DNA of 64,000 nt from Halobacteriales archaeon QS_4_70_19 (GCA_003020985.1 PXRM01000028.1:57596-121595); one strand, 5' to 3'; shown: positions 18,534 to 28,703, counted from the stretch's first letter. Notes: a model not told the origin generated them from the letters alone. Numbers and translations: made by a program.

Positions 18534-18931
18534 TGGAGGCACTCAACGCCGACGTCACGCCGGGCCTGGAGAAGGGCTCGCTCGTCCGGTGTGCTGACAA
18601 CACCGGCGCCCGCGAACTGAAGATCGTCAGCGTGTCGGGCTACTCCGGCGCGAAGAACCGGCACCCGAAGGCCGGCCTCGGTGACAAGGTGACCGTCTCG
18701 GTCACCAAGGGGACGCCGGAGATGCGACGGCAGGTGCTGCCCGCCGTCATCATCCGGCAGCGCAAGCCCATCCGCCGTCCCGACGGGACGCGCGTGAAGT
18801 TCGAGGACAACGCGGCGGTCATCGTCGACGAGAACGAGGACCCCCGCGGGACCGAACTGAAAGGCCCCATCGCCCGCGAAGTGGCCGAGCGGTTCGGCAG
18901 TATCGCGTCCACCGCGACGATGATAGTATGA
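18533..18931 (+). CDS. rpl14: 50S ribosomal protein L14
   Basis: 132 residues. L14 helps form an intersubunit bridge. [23 protein letters not shown] near the N-terminus, [29 protein letters not shown] in the middle, and [16 protein letters not shown] at the end define the family. The track frame starts earlier (18428) within rps17; the ATG at 18533 gives the canonical N-terminus and overlaps the rps17 stop by one base. Confidence 0.96.
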   Translation: MEALNADVTPGLEKGSLVRCADNTGARELKIVSVSGYSGAKNRHPKAGLGDKVTVSVTKGTPEMRRQVLPAVIIRQRKPIRRPDGTRVKFEDNAAVIVDENEDPRGTELKGPIAREVAERFGSIASTATMIV

Positions 18932-19293
18932 GCAAGCAGCCATCCAAACAGCGGACACGACAGCGACGTGCGCCGCTCCACGAGAAGCAAAAGCAGGTCC
19001 GTGCCCACCTCTCGGAGGACCTCCGTGAGGAGTACGGCCGGCGGTCCGTCCGCGTCAACGCGGGCGACACCGTCGAGGTCCAGCGCGGCGACTTCGCCGG
19101 CGAGACCGGTGAGGTCGTCGACGTCGACCTGCGGTCGGCGACGATCAACGTCGAGGACGTGACCGTCGAGAAGGCCGACGGGGAGGAGGTTCCCCGCGGT
19201 CTCGACGCGTCCAACCTCGTCGTGACGGACCTCGTCTTAGAGGACGATCTGCGCGAGGAGCGGCTGGAACAGACGGAGGCGGATAGCGAATGA
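18928..19293 (+). CDS. rpl24: 50S ribosomal protein L24
   Basis: 121 residues of the archaeal L24/L26e type with a KOW motif: [26 protein letters not shown]. The basic N-terminus ([20 protein letters not shown]) binds rRNA. Four-base overlaps link it to rpl14 and rps4e. Confidence 0.96.
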   Translation: MSKQPSKQRTRQRRAPLHEKQKQVRAHLSEDLREEYGRRSVRVNAGDTVEVQRGDFAGETGEVVDVDLRSATINVEDVTVEKADGEEVPRGLDASNLVVTDLVLEDDLREERLEQTEADSE

Positions 19294-20084
19294 CGCGCCA
19301 CCAGAAGCGCCTCTCGGTGCCGAAGTCGTGGCCCGTCGAGCGCAAGACCAACCCCTACACCGTGAAGGCCGACGCCGGCCCGCACGGCGAGAGCGGCGTC
19401 CCGCTGCTCGTCGTCCTGCGCGACGTGCTCGGGTACGCGGACTCCCGGAAGGAGACCCGGTACGCCCTCGAACAGGACAGCGTCCTGATCAACGGCGCCC
19501 CGGCCTCCGACGAGGAGCGTCCCATCGGGATGTTCGACATCGTGGAGTTCACGGAGCGCGACGAGCACTACCGCGTCTTCCCCGACGCCGGTGGGCGGCT
19601 CGCGCTGACCGCCATCGACGCCGAGAGTGCGGACTCCCGACTCGGCAAGGTCGTCGGCAAGACCCAGGAGACGGGCGGCGAGACGCAGCTCACGCTGCAC
19701 GACGGCGCCACGCTCCGGACCGGCGACGACCAGATCTCGCCGAACGACTCCGTCGTCGTCTCGAACGACGACAAGTCCATCGTGGCGCACTTCCCGTACG
19801 AGGAGGGTGCGCTGGTCACGGCGGTCCGTGGCAGCCACGCCGGCGAGATCGGCCGGATCGACGAGATCCAGGTCACGCCCGGCTCCTCGAAGAACAACGT
19901 CCTCATCGAGGGCGACGACGAGCGCTTCGAGACGGTCGAGGACTACGTCGTCGTCATCGACGAGAACTTCACTGACGACGAGGGCGAGGCCGAGCCCGAC
20001 GTCACCGCGACCGACGAGGACGAGGCCGACGCCGGCACCGACGACGAGGCCGACGACGTCGAGGAGGTGAGCGACGATGAGTAG
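19290..20084 (+). CDS. rps4e: 30S ribosomal protein S4e
   Basis: 264 residues. S4e occurs only in archaea and eukaryotes. Seen here: [21 protein letters not shown], the S4-like RNA-binding region [26 protein letters not shown], a central domain, and a KOW motif [17 protein letters not shown]. The last 35 residues are an acidic tail ([17 protein letters not shown]). A strong GGAGGTGA at 20063-20070 inside its 3' end serves the overlapping rpl5. Confidence 0.97.
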   Translation: MTRHQKRLSVPKSWPVERKTNPYTVKADAGPHGESGVPLLVVLRDVLGYADSRKETRYALEQDSVLINGAPASDEERPIGMFDIVEFTERDEHYRVFPDAGGRLALTAIDAESADSRLGKVVGKTQETGGETQLTLHDGATLRTGDDQISPNDSVVVSNDDKSIVAHFPYEEGALVTAVRGSHAGEIGRIDEIQVTPGSSKNNVLIEGDDERFETVEDYVVVIDENFTDDEGEAEPDVTATDEDEADAGTDDEADDVEEVSDDE

Positions 20085-20607
20085 CGAGGCCGAGGGCGGC
20101 GAGTTCCACGAGATGCGCCGGCCGCGGATCGAGAAGGTCGTCGTCCACATGGGCGTCGGCGAGGGTGGGCGCGAGCTCGCCAACGCCGAGGAGATCCTCG
20201 CGGAGGTCGCGGGGCAACAGCCCGTGCGGACGACCGCGAAGAACACCATCGGCGAGTTCGGCGTCCGCGAGGGCGACCCGATCGGCGCGAAGGTGACGCT
20301 GCGCGGCGACCCGGCCCGGGAGTTCCTGGAGAAGTCGCTGCCGCTCGTCGAGCTATCGGCGAGCCAGTTCGACGAGTTCGGGAACTTCTCGTTCGGTGTC
20401 GAGGAGCACACCGACTTCCCGAGCCAGGAGTACGACCCGGAGATCGGTATCTACGGGCTGGACGTGACGGTCAACCTCGTCCGCCCGGGCTACCGGGTCC
20501 GCAAGCGCGACAAGGCGGCGAGTTCCATCCCGCCGCGGCACCGACTCGACGCGAACGACGCGGTCGCGTTCATCGAGCAGGAGTTCGACGCGGAGGTTAA
20601 CGAATGA
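20077..20607 (+). CDS. rpl5: 50S ribosomal protein L5
   Basis: 176 residues; binds 5S r[53 protein letters not shown] and [10 protein letters not shown] are typical archaeal L5 motifs. It overlaps rps4e by eight bases and has a good GGAGGTGA site six bases upstream of the ATG. Confidence 0.97.
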   Translation: MSSEAEGGEFHEMRRPRIEKVVVHMGVGEGGRELANAEEILAEVAGQQPVRTTAKNTIGEFGVREGDPIGAKVTLRGDPAREFLEKSLPLVELSASQFDEFGNFSFGVEEHTDFPSQEYDPEIGIYGLDVTVNLVRPGYRVRKRDKAASSIPPRHRLDANDAVAFIEQEFDAEVNE

Positions 20608-20801
20608 GCGAGAGCGAGACGGAGACCGAGCAGGAACACGACGACCCCACCGGCGAGAACGCCGCGAAGCGAACCGGCGTGCAGGAGGCCTGCCAGCGGT
20701 GTGGCCGCGAGCAGGGCCTGGTCGGCAAGTACGACATCTGGCTCTGCCGGCAGTGCTTCCGCGAGATCGCCCGCGGTATGGGGTTCGAGAAGTACAACTG
20801 A
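20604..20801 (+). CDS. rps14: 30S ribosomal protein S14, zinc-binding type
   Basis: 65 residues. The zinc knuckle [22 protein letters not shown] (C-x2-C-x14-C-x2-C) is followed by [14 protein letters not shown], a standard archaeal S14 (S29e) end. The acidic N-terminal 20 residues are a haloarchaeal addition. It is four-base coupled to rpl5 and one-base coupled to rps8. Confidence 0.96.
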   Translation: MSESETETEQEHDDPTGENAAKRTGVQEACQRCGREQGLVGKYDIWLCRQCFREIARGMGFEKYN

Positions 20802-21193
20802 TGACAGGAAACGATCCACTCGCCGCCGCGCTGTCCGGCATCGACAACGCCGAGCGTGTCGGCCACCTGACACACGAGGTCGAGCCCGCCTCGAACGAGA
20901 TCGGCTCCGTGCTCGAGGTCTTCTACGACCGCGGGTACGTCGACGGCTTCCAGTACGTCGACGACGGGAAAGCCGGGACGTTCGAGGTCGAACTGAAGGG
21001 GGCCATCAACCGATGTGGCGCGGTGAAGCCGCGCTACTCGGCAGGCGCCGACGAGTTCGAGCGCTGGGAGAAGCGGTTCCTCCCGGCGCGCGACTACGGC
21101 GCACTGATCGTCACTACCTCGCAGGGCGTCATGTCCCACTACGAGGCCCGCGAGGCCGGTGTCGGTGGCCAGGTCATCGCCTACGTATACTGA
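20801..21193 (+). CDS. rps8: 30S ribosomal protein S8
   Basis: 130 residues; central-domain 16S rRNA binder. [20 protein letters not shown] at the start and [20 protein letters not shown] near the C-terminus are the family hallmarks. The track lists a longer frame opened at 20699; ATG 20801 overlaps the rps14 stop and gives the expected N-terminus. Confidence 0.96.
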   Translation: MTGNDPLAAALSGIDNAERVGHLTHEVEPASNEIGSVLEVFYDRGYVDGFQYVDDGKAGTFEVELKGAINRCGAVKPRYSAGADEFERWEKRFLPARDYGALIVTTSQGVMSHYEAREAGVGGQVIAYVY

Positions 21194-21195
21194 CA

Positions 21196-21762
21196 ATGAC
21201 ACGCATCGAAATCGACGTACCGGAGGACGTGACCGCCTCGATGGACCACCTCGACCTGACGGTCGAGGGGCCCAACGGGAGCGTGACGCGCAAGCTCTGG
21301 TACCCGGACATCGACGTCGCCGTCGAGGACAACTCGGAGTCGGCGGACGCCGACGAGAAGGCCAAGGTCGTCATCACCTCCGAGGAGGAGGACGCGAGGA
21401 CCCACGCCACCGCCGGCACGTTCGAATCGCACGTTCGCAACGCCTTCCACGGCGTGACCGAGGGCTGGGAGTACGAGATGGAGGTCTTCTACTCCCACTT
21501 CCCGATGCAGGTCTCCGTGGAGGGGAGCGAGGTCGTCATCTCGAACTTCCTCGGCGAGAAGGCACCGCGCCGGACCCCGCTCCGTGGCGACACGGAGATG
21601 GAGGTCGACGGCGAGGAGATACGGCTCCATGGCTCGGACATCGAGGCGGTGGGCCAGACGGCGGCCGACATCGAGCAGCTGACCCGCGTGAACGACAAGG
21701 ACAACCGCGTCTTCCAGGACGGGGTCTACATCACCAGCAAGCCCTCCCGAGGTGACGCCTGA
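21196..21762 (+). CDS. rpl6: 50S ribosomal protein L6
   Basis: 188 residues. Archaeal L6 motifs are present: [25 protein letters not shown], the alpha/beta repeat with [25 protein letters not shown], and [19 protein letters not shown]. The stop overlaps the rpl32e ATG by one base, with GAGGTGA just upstream for rpl32e. Confidence 0.96.
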   Translation: MTRIEIDVPEDVTASMDHLDLTVEGPNGSVTRKLWYPDIDVAVEDNSESADADEKAKVVITSEEEDARTHATAGTFESHVRNAFHGVTEGWEYEMEVFYSHFPMQVSVEGSEVVISNFLGEKAPRRTPLRGDTEMEVDGEEIRLHGSDIEAVGQTAADIEQLTRVNDKDNRVFQDGVYITSKPSRGDA

Positions 21763-22766
21763 TGGCGGACGACGAGGACGGTCGCGAGGACCAGGCGCGC
21801 GACCAGGAGGACGAGCAGGTCCGCGAGGAGACCGAGGAGGAACTCGAACGGATGGACGAAGAAGAGCCCGCGAACGACGACGAGGAGTTCCAGTTCGGCG
21901 ACGAGGATTCCGAGGAAGACGCGGACGCTTCCGAGAAATCCACCGGAGAGTCCGAAGACGACGAGGATACTGAGGAAACAGAAGAGGTTTCCGAGGAATC
22001 CGCGGACGAGACCGACGAGGAATCCACGGACGAGACCGACGAGGAATCCACGGACGAGACCGACGAGGAATCCACGGACGAGTACACCGACCTGACCGAC
22101 ATCAGCGGCGTCGGGAACGCGAAGGCCGCCGCCCTCGAGGGCGAGGGCTACGAGACGGTCGACGACGTGCGACGTGCTTCCCAGTCCGACCTCGCCGAGG
22201 TCGACGGCATCGGTAACGCGCTCGCCGCGCGGATCAAGGCCGACGTCGGTGGCCTCGAGGTCTCCGAGGAGACGGAGGCGGAGGTCGAGGACGAGGAGGA
22301 ACCCGAGCCCGACGAGGACGTGGAGACGGAGCTCCGTCCCCGCGGCCACGCCGACAAGACGCCGGATCTGACGGAGCAGGAGGAGCGGCTGCTGGCCCAG
22401 CGCAAGCGCATGGGCAAGCCGCAGTTCTACCGGCAGGACTACCACAAGAAAAAGCGGACGCCGACCTCGTGGCGCCGTCCCCGCGGCGGCCTGTCGAAGC
22501 AGCGACGGGGCGTCAAGGGGAAGGGCGACACGGTCGAGGCCGGCTTCCGGACGCCGAAGGCCGTCCGCGGCAAGCACCCCTCGGGCTTCGAGGAGGTCCG
22601 CGTGATGAACGTGGACGACCTCGAGGGCGTCGACGGGTCCCGTGAGGCCGTGCGTATCGGCTCCACCGTCGGCGCCCGCAAGCGCGAGCGCATCGAGGAG
22701 GAGGCCGAGGACCGCGGCATCCGCGTCCTCAACCCGACCTACGTCGAGGTGGAGGTGGAATCATGA
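21762..22766 (+). CDS. rpl32e: 50S ribosomal protein L32e with long acidic repeat and helix-hairpin-helix extension
   Basis: 334 residues, much longer than the core L32e (about 130). Only the last third is the ribosomal domain ([34 protein letters not shown]). Residues 1-105 are highly acidic and include three and a half copies of an 8-residue STDETDEE repeat encoded by a 24-bp DNA repeat. Residues about 110-165 form a helix-hairpin-helix pair ([20 protein letters not shown] and [17 protein letters not shown]), as in other haloarchaeal L32e proteins. The extension should add a nucleic-acid-binding module and a flexible acidic arm to the ribosome. Coupled by overlap to rpl6 and rpl19e. Confidence 0.94.
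   Translation: MADDEDGREDQARDQEDEQVREETEEELERMDEEEPANDDEEFQFGDEDSEEDADASEKSTGESEDDEDTEETEEVSEESADETDEESTDETDEESTDETDEESTDEYTDLTDISGVGNAKAAALEGEGYETVDDVRRASQSDLAEVDGIGNALAARIKADVGGLEVSEETEAEVEDEEEPEPDEDVETELRPRGHADKTPDLTEQEERLLAQRKRMGKPQFYRQDYHKKKRTPTSWRRPRGGLSKQRRGVKGKGDTVEAGFRTPKAVRGKHPSGFEEVRVMNVDDLEGVDGSREAVRIGSTVGARKRERIEEEAEDRGIRVLNPTYVEVEVES
21996..22082 (+). repeat. 24-bp in-frame tandem repeat within rpl32e
   Basis: Units start at 21996, 22020, 22044 and 22068 (partial). The consensus GAATCCACGGACGAGACC plus GACGAG encodes E-STDETDE. Units 2-4 are identical where they overlap; unit 1 differs by one base (Ala for Thr). Confidence 0.9.
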
Positions 22767-23221
22767 CCGATCTGAAGGCACAGAAGCGACTGGCCGCCGA
22801 CGTCCTCGACGTCGGCAAGAACCGCGTGAAGCTCGACCCGAACCGCCAGGCCGACATCGCGGACGCCATCACGCGCGACGACGTGCGCGAACTCATCGAC
22901 GAGGGCGCCATCCGTGTCGAGCCCGAGAGCGGCAACAGCCGTGGCCGGGCCCGCGAGCGCGCGAAGAAGCGCGCCTACGGGCACCGCAAGGGCCAGGGCT
23001 CCCGCAAGGGCAAAGCCGGCGGTCGGAAGAACGGGAAAGAGGAGTGGCGGAGCAAGATTCGGGGCCAGCGGCGTCGGCTCCGGAAGTACCGCCAGAACGA
23101 CGAACTGACCCCCGCCGAGTACCGCCAGCTGTACAGGATGGCGGGCGGCGGCGAGTTCGACTCGGTCGCGGACGTGGAGCGCTACGTCCGGGCCAACTAC
23201 GACGTTGGAGGTGACGACTGA
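22763..23221 (+). CDS. rpl19e: 50S ribosomal protein L19e
   Basis: 152 residues of the archaeal/eukaryotic L19e family. [23 protein letters not shown] at the start, then the very basic linker [21 protein letters not shown], then [21 protein letters not shown]. It starts four bases inside rpl32e and ends with GGAGGTGA (23207-23214), the ribosome-binding site for rpl18. Confidence 0.97.
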   Translation: MTDLKAQKRLAADVLDVGKNRVKLDPNRQADIADAITRDDVRELIDEGAIRVEPESGNSRGRARERAKKRAYGHRKGQGSRKGKAGGRKNGKEEWRSKIRGQRRRLRKYRQNDELTPAEYRQLYRMAGGGEFDSVADVERYVRANYDVGGDD

Positions 23222-23781
23222 TGGCGACAGGACCACGATACAAGGTGCCGATGCGGCGTCGGCGCGAATCCAGGACGAACTACCACCAGCGGTTGCGCCT
23301 GCTGAAATCCGGCAAGCCGCGGCTGGTCGCTCGAAAGAGCAACCAGCACACCAGGGCGCAGCTGGTCGTGCGTGGTGCACAGGGAGACGACACGGTCGCC
23401 TCGGCGACCTCGAACGACCTGCAGGAGTACGGCTGGGAGGCACCTACCGGGAACCTGCCGGCGGCGTACCTGACCGGCCTGCTGGCCGGGAAGCGTGCGC
23501 TGGAGGCCGGTCTCGAGGAGGCCGTCCTCGACATCGGGCTGAACACGGCGACGCCCGGAAACAAGGCGTTCGCCGTGCAGGAGGGCGCCATCGACGGCGG
23601 CCTCGAGATACCGCACAGCGACGACGTGTTCGCGGAGTGGCCCCGCACGCGCGGGGAGCACATCGCGGAGTACGCCGAGCAGCTGGACGAGCCGCTCTAC
23701 GGCGGCGACTTCGACGCGACGGAACTACCGGACCACTTCGACGAGGTCCGCGAGACCATCATGGAGGACATCAATGAGTAA
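23221..23781 (+). CDS. rpl18: 50S ribosomal protein L18
   Basis: 186 residues; 5S rRNA-binding. [21 protein letters not shown] and [20 protein letters not shown] at the N-terminus are diagnostic for archaeal L18, followed by [19 protein letters not shown]. The ATG overlaps the rpl19e stop by one base, with a perfect GGAGGTGA seven bases upstream. Confidence 0.97.
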   Translation: MATGPRYKVPMRRRRESRTNYHQRLRLLKSGKPRLVARKSNQHTRAQLVVRGAQGDDTVASATSNDLQEYGWEAPTGNLPAAYLTGLLAGKRALEAGLEEAVLDIGLNTATPGNKAFAVQEGAIDGGLEIPHSDDVFAEWPRTRGEHIAEYAEQLDEPLYGGDFDATELPDHFDEVRETIMEDINE

Positions 23782-24421
23782 CGGCTGGGAACCCCAGACA
23801 CGACTGGGCCGGAAGGTGGCCGAGGGCGAGATCACGGACATGAAGACGGCCCTCGAGTCCGGGCTCCCGCTGAAGGAGCCCGAGATCGTCGACCAGCTCC
23901 TGCCGGGGCTGGAGGACGAGGTGCTGGACATCAACATGGTCCAGCGGATGACCGACTCCGGGCGCCGGGTGAAGTTCCGGTGCGTGGTGGCGGTCGGCAA
24001 CCGCGACGGTTACATCGGCTACGCGGAGGGCCGCGACGACCAGGTCGGCGGTGCCATCCAGAAGGCCATCGGAATCGCGAAGCTGAACGTGATCAAGGTC
24101 GAGCGCGGTGCCGGCTCGTGGGAGGACCGGTCGGACCGGCCCCACTCGCTGGCCCGCCGGACCGAGGGGAAGGCGGGCTCCGTCACGGTGGAGCTCATCC
24201 CCGCCCCGGAGGGCCTGGGGCTGGCCGCGAGCGAGACCGTGCGGAACGTGGTCGAGCTCGCGGGCATCGAGAACGCCTGGACGAAGAGCCACGGCAACAC
24301 CCGGACCACCCTCAACCTCGGCAAGGCGACGTTCCGGGCGCTCGAGAACGCCGCGAAGGCTCGCGGCCCGCGGGCGCTCCGTGCGGAGTCCGACGTCGAG
24401 CCCGGGGAGGTGAGCGACTGA
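23774..24421 (+). CDS. rps5: 30S ribosomal protein S5
   Basis: 215 residues; decoding-fidelity protein. The N-terminal S5 dsRBD-like domain has [21 protein letters not shown] and [22 protein letters not shown], and the C-terminal domain has [20 protein letters not shown]. It overlaps rpl18 by eight bases. Confidence 0.97.
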   Translation: MSNGWEPQTRLGRKVAEGEITDMKTALESGLPLKEPEIVDQLLPGLEDEVLDINMVQRMTDSGRRVKFRCVVAVGNRDGYIGYAEGRDDQVGGAIQKAIGIAKLNVIKVERGAGSWEDRSDRPHSLARRTEGKAGSVTVELIPAPEGLGLAASETVRNVVELAGIENAWTKSHGNTRTTLNLGKATFRALENAAKARGPRALRAESDVEPGEVSD

Positions 24422-24885
24422 TGCGCGCGCTCGTCCAGCTCCGTGGCGAGGTCAACCAGGGACAGGGCGTCCGCGACACGCTGGAGATGCTGAACCTCCA
24501 CCGCGTCAACCACGCGACCCTCGTCCCGGAGACGGAAACCTACGACGGGATGGTCAGCAAGGTCAACGACTGGGTGGCTCACGGTGAGCCCTCGACGGAG
24601 GTCATCGAGACGCTCGTCCGTCGCCGCGCCGAGCCCGCGGAGGGTGACGGCGAGATCGACGACGACTGGGTCGCCGAGCACACCGACTACGACGACGTGG
24701 CGGCGCTGGCCGAGGCCCTCGTGAACGAGGAGACGAAGCTCCAGGACGAGGGGCTCTCGCCCACGCTGCGGCTCCACCCGCCGCGTGGCGGCCACGACGG
24801 CATCAAACACCCGATCAAGGAGGGTGGCGTCCTCGGCAAGCAGTCGACCGAGGAGATCGACACCCTGCTGGAGGCGATGCGATGA
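24421..24885 (+). CDS. rpl30: 50S ribosomal protein L30
   Basis: 154 residues, the archaeal long form of L30 (L7e). [43 protein letters not shown] and the C-terminal LSPTLRLHPPRGGHDGIKHP are recognisable. The track shows only a longer frame from 23980. ATG 24421 overlaps the rps5 stop and has GGAGGTGA at 24406-24413. Confidence 0.96.
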   Translation: MRALVQLRGEVNQGQGVRDTLEMLNLHRVNHATLVPETETYDGMVSKVNDWVAHGEPSTEVIETLVRRRAEPAEGDGEIDDDWVAEHTDYDDVAALAEALVNEETKLQDEGLSPTLRLHPPRGGHDGIKHPIKEGGVLGKQSTEEIDTLLEAMR

Positions 24886-25403
24886 CATCCAAGAAACGAC
24901 GACAGCGCGGCTCCCGCACCCACGGTGGGGGGTCGCACAAGAAGCGACGGGGCGCCGGCCATCGTGGCGGTCGCGGTCGCGCCGGCCGTGACAAGCACGA
25001 GCAGTACCTCTACCCGCCGCTCGGCAAGTCCGGCTTCAAGCGCCCCCAGAAGGTACAGGAGGAGATCGAGACGATCAACGTCAGCGAACTCGACGAGGAC
25101 GCGGTCGTCCTCGCCGCCGAGGGCGTCGCCGAGGAGACGGACGACGGCTACGAGGTCGATGTCCGCGACGTCGTCGAGGACGGCCACTCCTGCGACGCGG
25201 TGAAGGTTCTCGCCGGTGGACAGGTCCACGAGTCGCTGACCGTCCACGCCGACGCGTTCTCGGACGAGGCCCGCGAGGCCCTCGAGGCCGCGGGCGGCGA
25301 GGCGGTCCTCACCGAGCGCGGCGAGCAGCGCGCCGAAGAGCGCGCCGCCGACGAGGACGAGGAGGCCGAAGGAGCTACAACGGACGAGGCCAACGAGGAT
25401 TAA
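24882..25403 (+). CDS. rpl15: 50S ribosomal protein L15
   Basis: 173 residues. The Gly/Arg-rich N-terminus SRTHGGGSHKKRRGAGHRGG and the later PLGKSGFKRPQKVQEEIETIN identify archaeal L15. The final 35 residues are an acidic tail. It is four-base coupled to rpl30 and followed, after three bases, by secY. Confidence 0.96.
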   Translation: MTSKKRRQRGSRTHGGGSHKKRRGAGHRGGRGRAGRDKHEQYLYPPLGKSGFKRPQKVQEEIETINVSELDEDAVVLAAEGVAEETDDGYEVDVRDVVEDGHSCDAVKVLAGGQVHESLTVHADAFSDEAREALEAAGGEAVLTERGEQRAEERAADEDEEAEGATTDEANED

Positions 25404-25406
25404 CGA

Positions 25407-26921
25407 ATGAGCTGGAAGGAGACCGCCGAACCAGTACTCACGCGGATGCCCGGGGTCGAGCGACCGGAGGGGCACGTCCCCTTCCGCCGGAAGCTCGGCT
25501 GGACCGCGGGCATCCTCGTGCTGTACTTCTTCCTCACGAACGTGTTCGTCTACGGACTCGCGAGAGGGCAGGGCGCCGACGCGTTCGGGCAGTTCCGGAC
25601 CATCCTCGCGGGCGGCCAGGGAACCGTGCTGCAGCTGGGCATCGGCCCCATCGTCACGGCGTCCATCGTGCTGCAGTTGCTCGGCGGCGCCAACCTGTTG
25701 GGACTGGACACGCAGGAAAACCCCCGCGACCAGGCCCTGTACCAGGGGCTCCAGAAGCTCCTGGTCATCGTCATGTGCATCCTGACGGGGCTCCCGATGG
25801 TGTTCGCTGGCGGATTCCTGCGCGCGAGCCCGCAGATCGCCCGGCAGCTCGGCATCGGACTGACCGGCGTCGAGTGGCTGATGTTCCTCCAGATCTTCAT
25901 CGGTGGTCTCCTCATCCTGTTCATGGACGAGGTCATCTCCAAGTGGGGCGTCGGCTCCGGGATCGGCCTGTTCATCATCGCCGGCGTGAGCCAGAGTCTC
26001 ATCGGCGGCTTCTTCGGCGTGCCCGGCCTCACGCAGAATCCCGGGTTCTTCTACAACTGGTACACCATCCTGACCGGCGAGCAGACGCTCGGCTCCATCC
26101 TGACGACGCAGGGCCTGCTGAACCTGCTCATCGAGCCCGGGCAGATCCTGTTCCTGTTCACGACGGTCGCCATCTTCGCGGTCGTCGTCTACGCCGAGTC
26201 CGTCCGCGTCGAGATTCCGCTCTCGCACGCACGGGTCAAGGGCGCACGGGGTCGTTTCCCGGTCAAGCTCATCTACGCCAGCGTCCTGCCGATGATCCTC
26301 GTCCGCGCGCTCCAGGCCAACATCCAGTTCCTCGGGCGCATCCTCTACTCGCAGGCCGGCAACGCGAACAACGCCATCGAGCTGTTCGGCACCTCGCTGC
26401 CGTGGCTCGGGGTCTACACCACGTCCGGGGGCGGCACCGCCGAACCCATCCGCGGGCTGTTCTACTACCTGGCTCCCCTCTACAGCTACCAGGACTGGAT
26501 GTGGTTCCTCGGGACCACCTCGAACCCGCCGAGCCAGATCCTGCTGCGCGTCTCCGTCGACCTGTTCATCATGGTCGTCGGGGGTGCCATCTTCGCCATC
26601 TTCTGGGTCGAGACCGCGGACATGGGCCCCGAGGCGACGGCCCAGCAGATCCAGAACTCCGGGATGCAGATCCCCGGGTTCCGGCAGTCGCCCGGCGTCA
26701 TCGAGAAGGTGCTCGAACGCTACATCCCGCAGGTGACCGTCATCGGCGGCGCGCTGGTCGGGCTGCTGGCCGTCATGGCCAACATGCTCGGGACCATCGG
26801 CGCCGTCTCCGGGACGGGCCTGCTGCTGACCGTCTCCATCACCTACAAGCTCTACGAGGAGATCGCGGAGGAGCAGCTGATGGAGATGCACCCGATGATG
26901 CGGCAGGTCTTCGGGGACTGA
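25407..26921 (+). CDS. secY: Preprotein translocase subunit SecY
   Basis: 504 residues; the channel-forming subunit of the Sec translocon in the cytoplasmic membrane, with about ten membrane helices. Family motifs seen include the plug/TM2 region GPIVTASIVLQLLGGANLLG, FMDEVISKWGVGSGIGLFI, VRVEIPLSHARVKGARGRFPVKLIY, and the C-terminal VIGGALVGLLAVMANMLGTIGAVSGTGLLL. It is the last gene of the operon. In many haloarchaea adenylate kinase, a DUF106 protein and cmk follow, but here they do not. Confidence 0.97.
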   Translation: MSWKETAEPVLTRMPGVERPEGHVPFRRKLGWTAGILVLYFFLTNVFVYGLARGQGADAFGQFRTILAGGQGTVLQLGIGPIVTASIVLQLLGGANLLGLDTQENPRDQALYQGLQKLLVIVMCILTGLPMVFAGGFLRASPQIARQLGIGLTGVEWLMFLQIFIGGLLILFMDEVISKWGVGSGIGLFIIAGVSQSLIGGFFGVPGLTQNPGFFYNWYTILTGEQTLGSILTTQGLLNLLIEPGQILFLFTTVAIFAVVVYAESVRVEIPLSHARVKGARGRFPVKLIYASVLPMILVRALQANIQFLGRILYSQAGNANNAIELFGTSLPWLGVYTTSGGGTAEPIRGLFYYLAPLYSYQDWMWFLGTTSNPPSQILLRVSVDLFIMVVGGAIFAIFWVETADMGPEATAQQIQNSGMQIPGFRQSPGVIEKVLERYIPQVTVIGGALVGLLAVMANMLGTIGAVSGTGLLLTVSITYKLYEEIAEEQLMEMHPMMRQVFGD

Positions 26922-27060
26922 GGCGCCGACGCGGGACCCGTCCCCGAGTCCCGGCTCGAACTCCCACTCTCCGTCGTCGGTAGCGGCGTATCACTGTCGA
27001 TCACCGGTCCGATTCCGTGATCGGTGAGAACCCGGACCGGAAGCTGGGTGACCCCGGAGA

Positions 27061-28113
27061 TCACTCCTCGCTCCCGGCGCCCATCTCCTCGAACTCCACG
27101 CGGGGCACGAACGGGCCGAAGTCGGCGGTCCGGGAGGCGATGGAGGCGATGCGGAACGTGTAGACCAGCAGGACGACAAAGGGGAGGAAGACGAAGGTGA
27201 GGACGGCGCTGACGACGAGCACGAGCAGCGTGGGGTTCCCGACGGCGCTGACGACGACCGGGTACGACGTCATGAAGATCCCACCACCCAGCAGCGTCGG
27301 GAAGCCGACGGCCAGCAGCAGTTTCGAGAGGTGCGCCAGTTCGTGCTGCATGTATAGCGTCTTGAACGTCTGCCGGGCGACGGCGAGCTGCTGGAGCAGT
27401 TCGACGAGCCGGTCGAGCGTCTCGAGCGTCTCGGCCGGGAACTCGTCCGCGTAGTCCGCCCGGAGCTGCCGGACCGCGTAGAGGTGTGCCCCGTTGAACC
27501 GGCCGAGGACCGCCGACAGCGCGTCGAACGTGCCGAAGTTGGCGTCCTCGAGAGACTCGGAGACGAGGGCGCCCTCGGTCGTGACCGCCGTGACGAAGCT
27601 CCGAACGACGGCCGCCTGCTCCGGGTCGTCCATCCGCTTCGCGGCCACGGTCAGGCCCTCGGCCCGCTCGACGACGGTATCGACGAGCAGCTGGAGGAAA
27701 TTCGCCGGTGCCGCGGGACTGACCGGCGTCCCCGTGAGCCCCTCGACCGCCCGCCGGAACGCTACCATCCCCTCGTACCGGTCCTCGAGGTCGCCCGGCC
27801 AGCCGAGTTCCTGCGAGAGGACCAGCTGGTTGATCGCGAGGACGATGGTGATGAACGGCAGGGTCCCGCCGACGATGGCCGCGACGAGCGTCGTCGCCGT
27901 GGCCGGGTCCGCGACGGGGATGTAGCCGGCGAGGCCGATGGCGACGCACACGGTGAAGACGAGGGCCGAGAACAGTCCCGTGAGGACGTACCGGCTCCCG
28001 TCGAGCAACAGCCACCGCTTGCCCGGTGATGCCCGGAGGCGCTCGTGGACGAGGTCGCTCCGGCGCTTCCCCGCCTCGATCTCCTCGTCGATGTCGGCCT
28101 CGCCCGCGCTCAT
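27061..28113 (-). CDS. Haloarchaeal four-helix membrane protein of unknown function
   Basis: 350 residues with four predicted membrane segments in two pairs. One pair is near the N-terminus (YVLTGLFSALVFTVCVAIGL, then GTLPFITIVLAINQLVLS). The other is near the C-terminus (LLAVGFPTLLGGGIFMTSY, then VLTFVFLPFVVLLVYTF). Between them lies a long soluble helical region. The layout resembles bestrophin-like or CorA-like helical bundles, but no signature residues were found, so no function is assigned. Start 28113 is the first ATG consistent with a hydrophilic, acidic N-terminus (MSAGEADIDEEIEAGKRR). It is convergent with secY. Confidence 0.7.
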   Translation of the reverse strand: MSAGEADIDEEIEAGKRRSDLVHERLRASPGKRWLLLDGSRYVLTGLFSALVFTVCVAIGLAGYIPVADPATATTLVAAIVGGTLPFITIVLAINQLVLSQELGWPGDLEDRYEGMVAFRRAVEGLTGTPVSPAAPANFLQLLVDTVVERAEGLTVAAKRMDDPEQAAVVRSFVTAVTTEGALVSESLEDANFGTFDALSAVLGRFNGAHLYAVRQLRADYADEFPAETLETLDRLVELLQQLAVARQTFKTLYMQHELAHLSKLLLAVGFPTLLGGGIFMTSYPVVVSAVGNPTLLVLVVSAVLTFVFLPFVVLLVYTFRIASIASRTADFGPFVPRVEFEEMGAGSEE

Positions 28114-28256
28114 GCTGGCCCCTTCGGGGGTGCGGCGGAAACGTTGTGGGCTCCACGGCCCGTCGCCTCGGGGGTCCCGTCGGTCGTGCGGGGTGCCGTG
28201 GCCTGCAGATGCCGGCCCCAGTCTCACCCGTCACCTCGCCGCTAGTTGTCGGTGCA

Positions 28257-28607
28257 ATGTCCCTGGCAGACACCGTCTCACGGATCGACCGGCTGAGCGA
28301 CGAGCAGGAGGAGTGTATCGAGAACTGCAACGAGGCCGCGCAGGTGTGCGAGTGGTGCGCCGACGAGTGCCTCGGGGACGAGGACATGGAGCAGTGCGCC
28401 CGGCTCTGCCGCGACGTGGCCGACCTCGCGTCCCTGCACGCCCGGTTCATGGCGCGCGGATCCGGCTACAGCAGCGACCTCGCCGAGGCCTGCGCCAATG
28501 CCTGCGAGGACTGTGCCGACGAGTGCGAGCAGCACGACGCCGACCACTGCCAGACCTGCGCCGAGGTGCTCCGCGAGTGCGCGGAGACCTGCCGCGAAAT
28601 GGCCTGA
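28257..28607 (+). CDS. Cysteine-rich four-helix bundle protein (DUF326, copper-storage-like)
   Basis: 116 residues with 18 cysteines in regular helical spacing: CIENCNEAAQVCEWCADECL, CARLCRD, then ACANACEDCADECEQHDADHCQTC and CAETCREM. This is the DUF326/Csp pattern, in which Cys residues line the inside of a four-helix bundle and bind many Cu(I) ions. A role in copper buffering or detoxification is inferred from the family. There is no signal peptide, so it would act in the cytosol. The ATG at 28257 is chosen over the upstream track start because the conserved helix begins there. Confidence 0.85.
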   Translation: MSLADTVSRIDRLSDEQEECIENCNEAAQVCEWCADECLGDEDMEQCARLCRDVADLASLHARFMARGSGYSSDLAEACANACEDCADECEQHDADHCQTCAEVLRECAETCREMA

Positions 28608-28703
28608 CGACCGCGACGACGCACAGTCCTGCTCCCGTTCTCCTCGACGAGCCACCCGGGAGCGACGGCGCCGGCCGCGAAGCGCGCCGCCCCCGAAGCC
28701 GCC

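Noticed and set aside
24687-26891. 734-residue minus-strand ORF opposite rpl30-secY
   Set aside because: Anti-sense shadow of the ribosomal genes and secY; composition is unlike a protein and the high-GC third positions of the real genes explain the long open frame.
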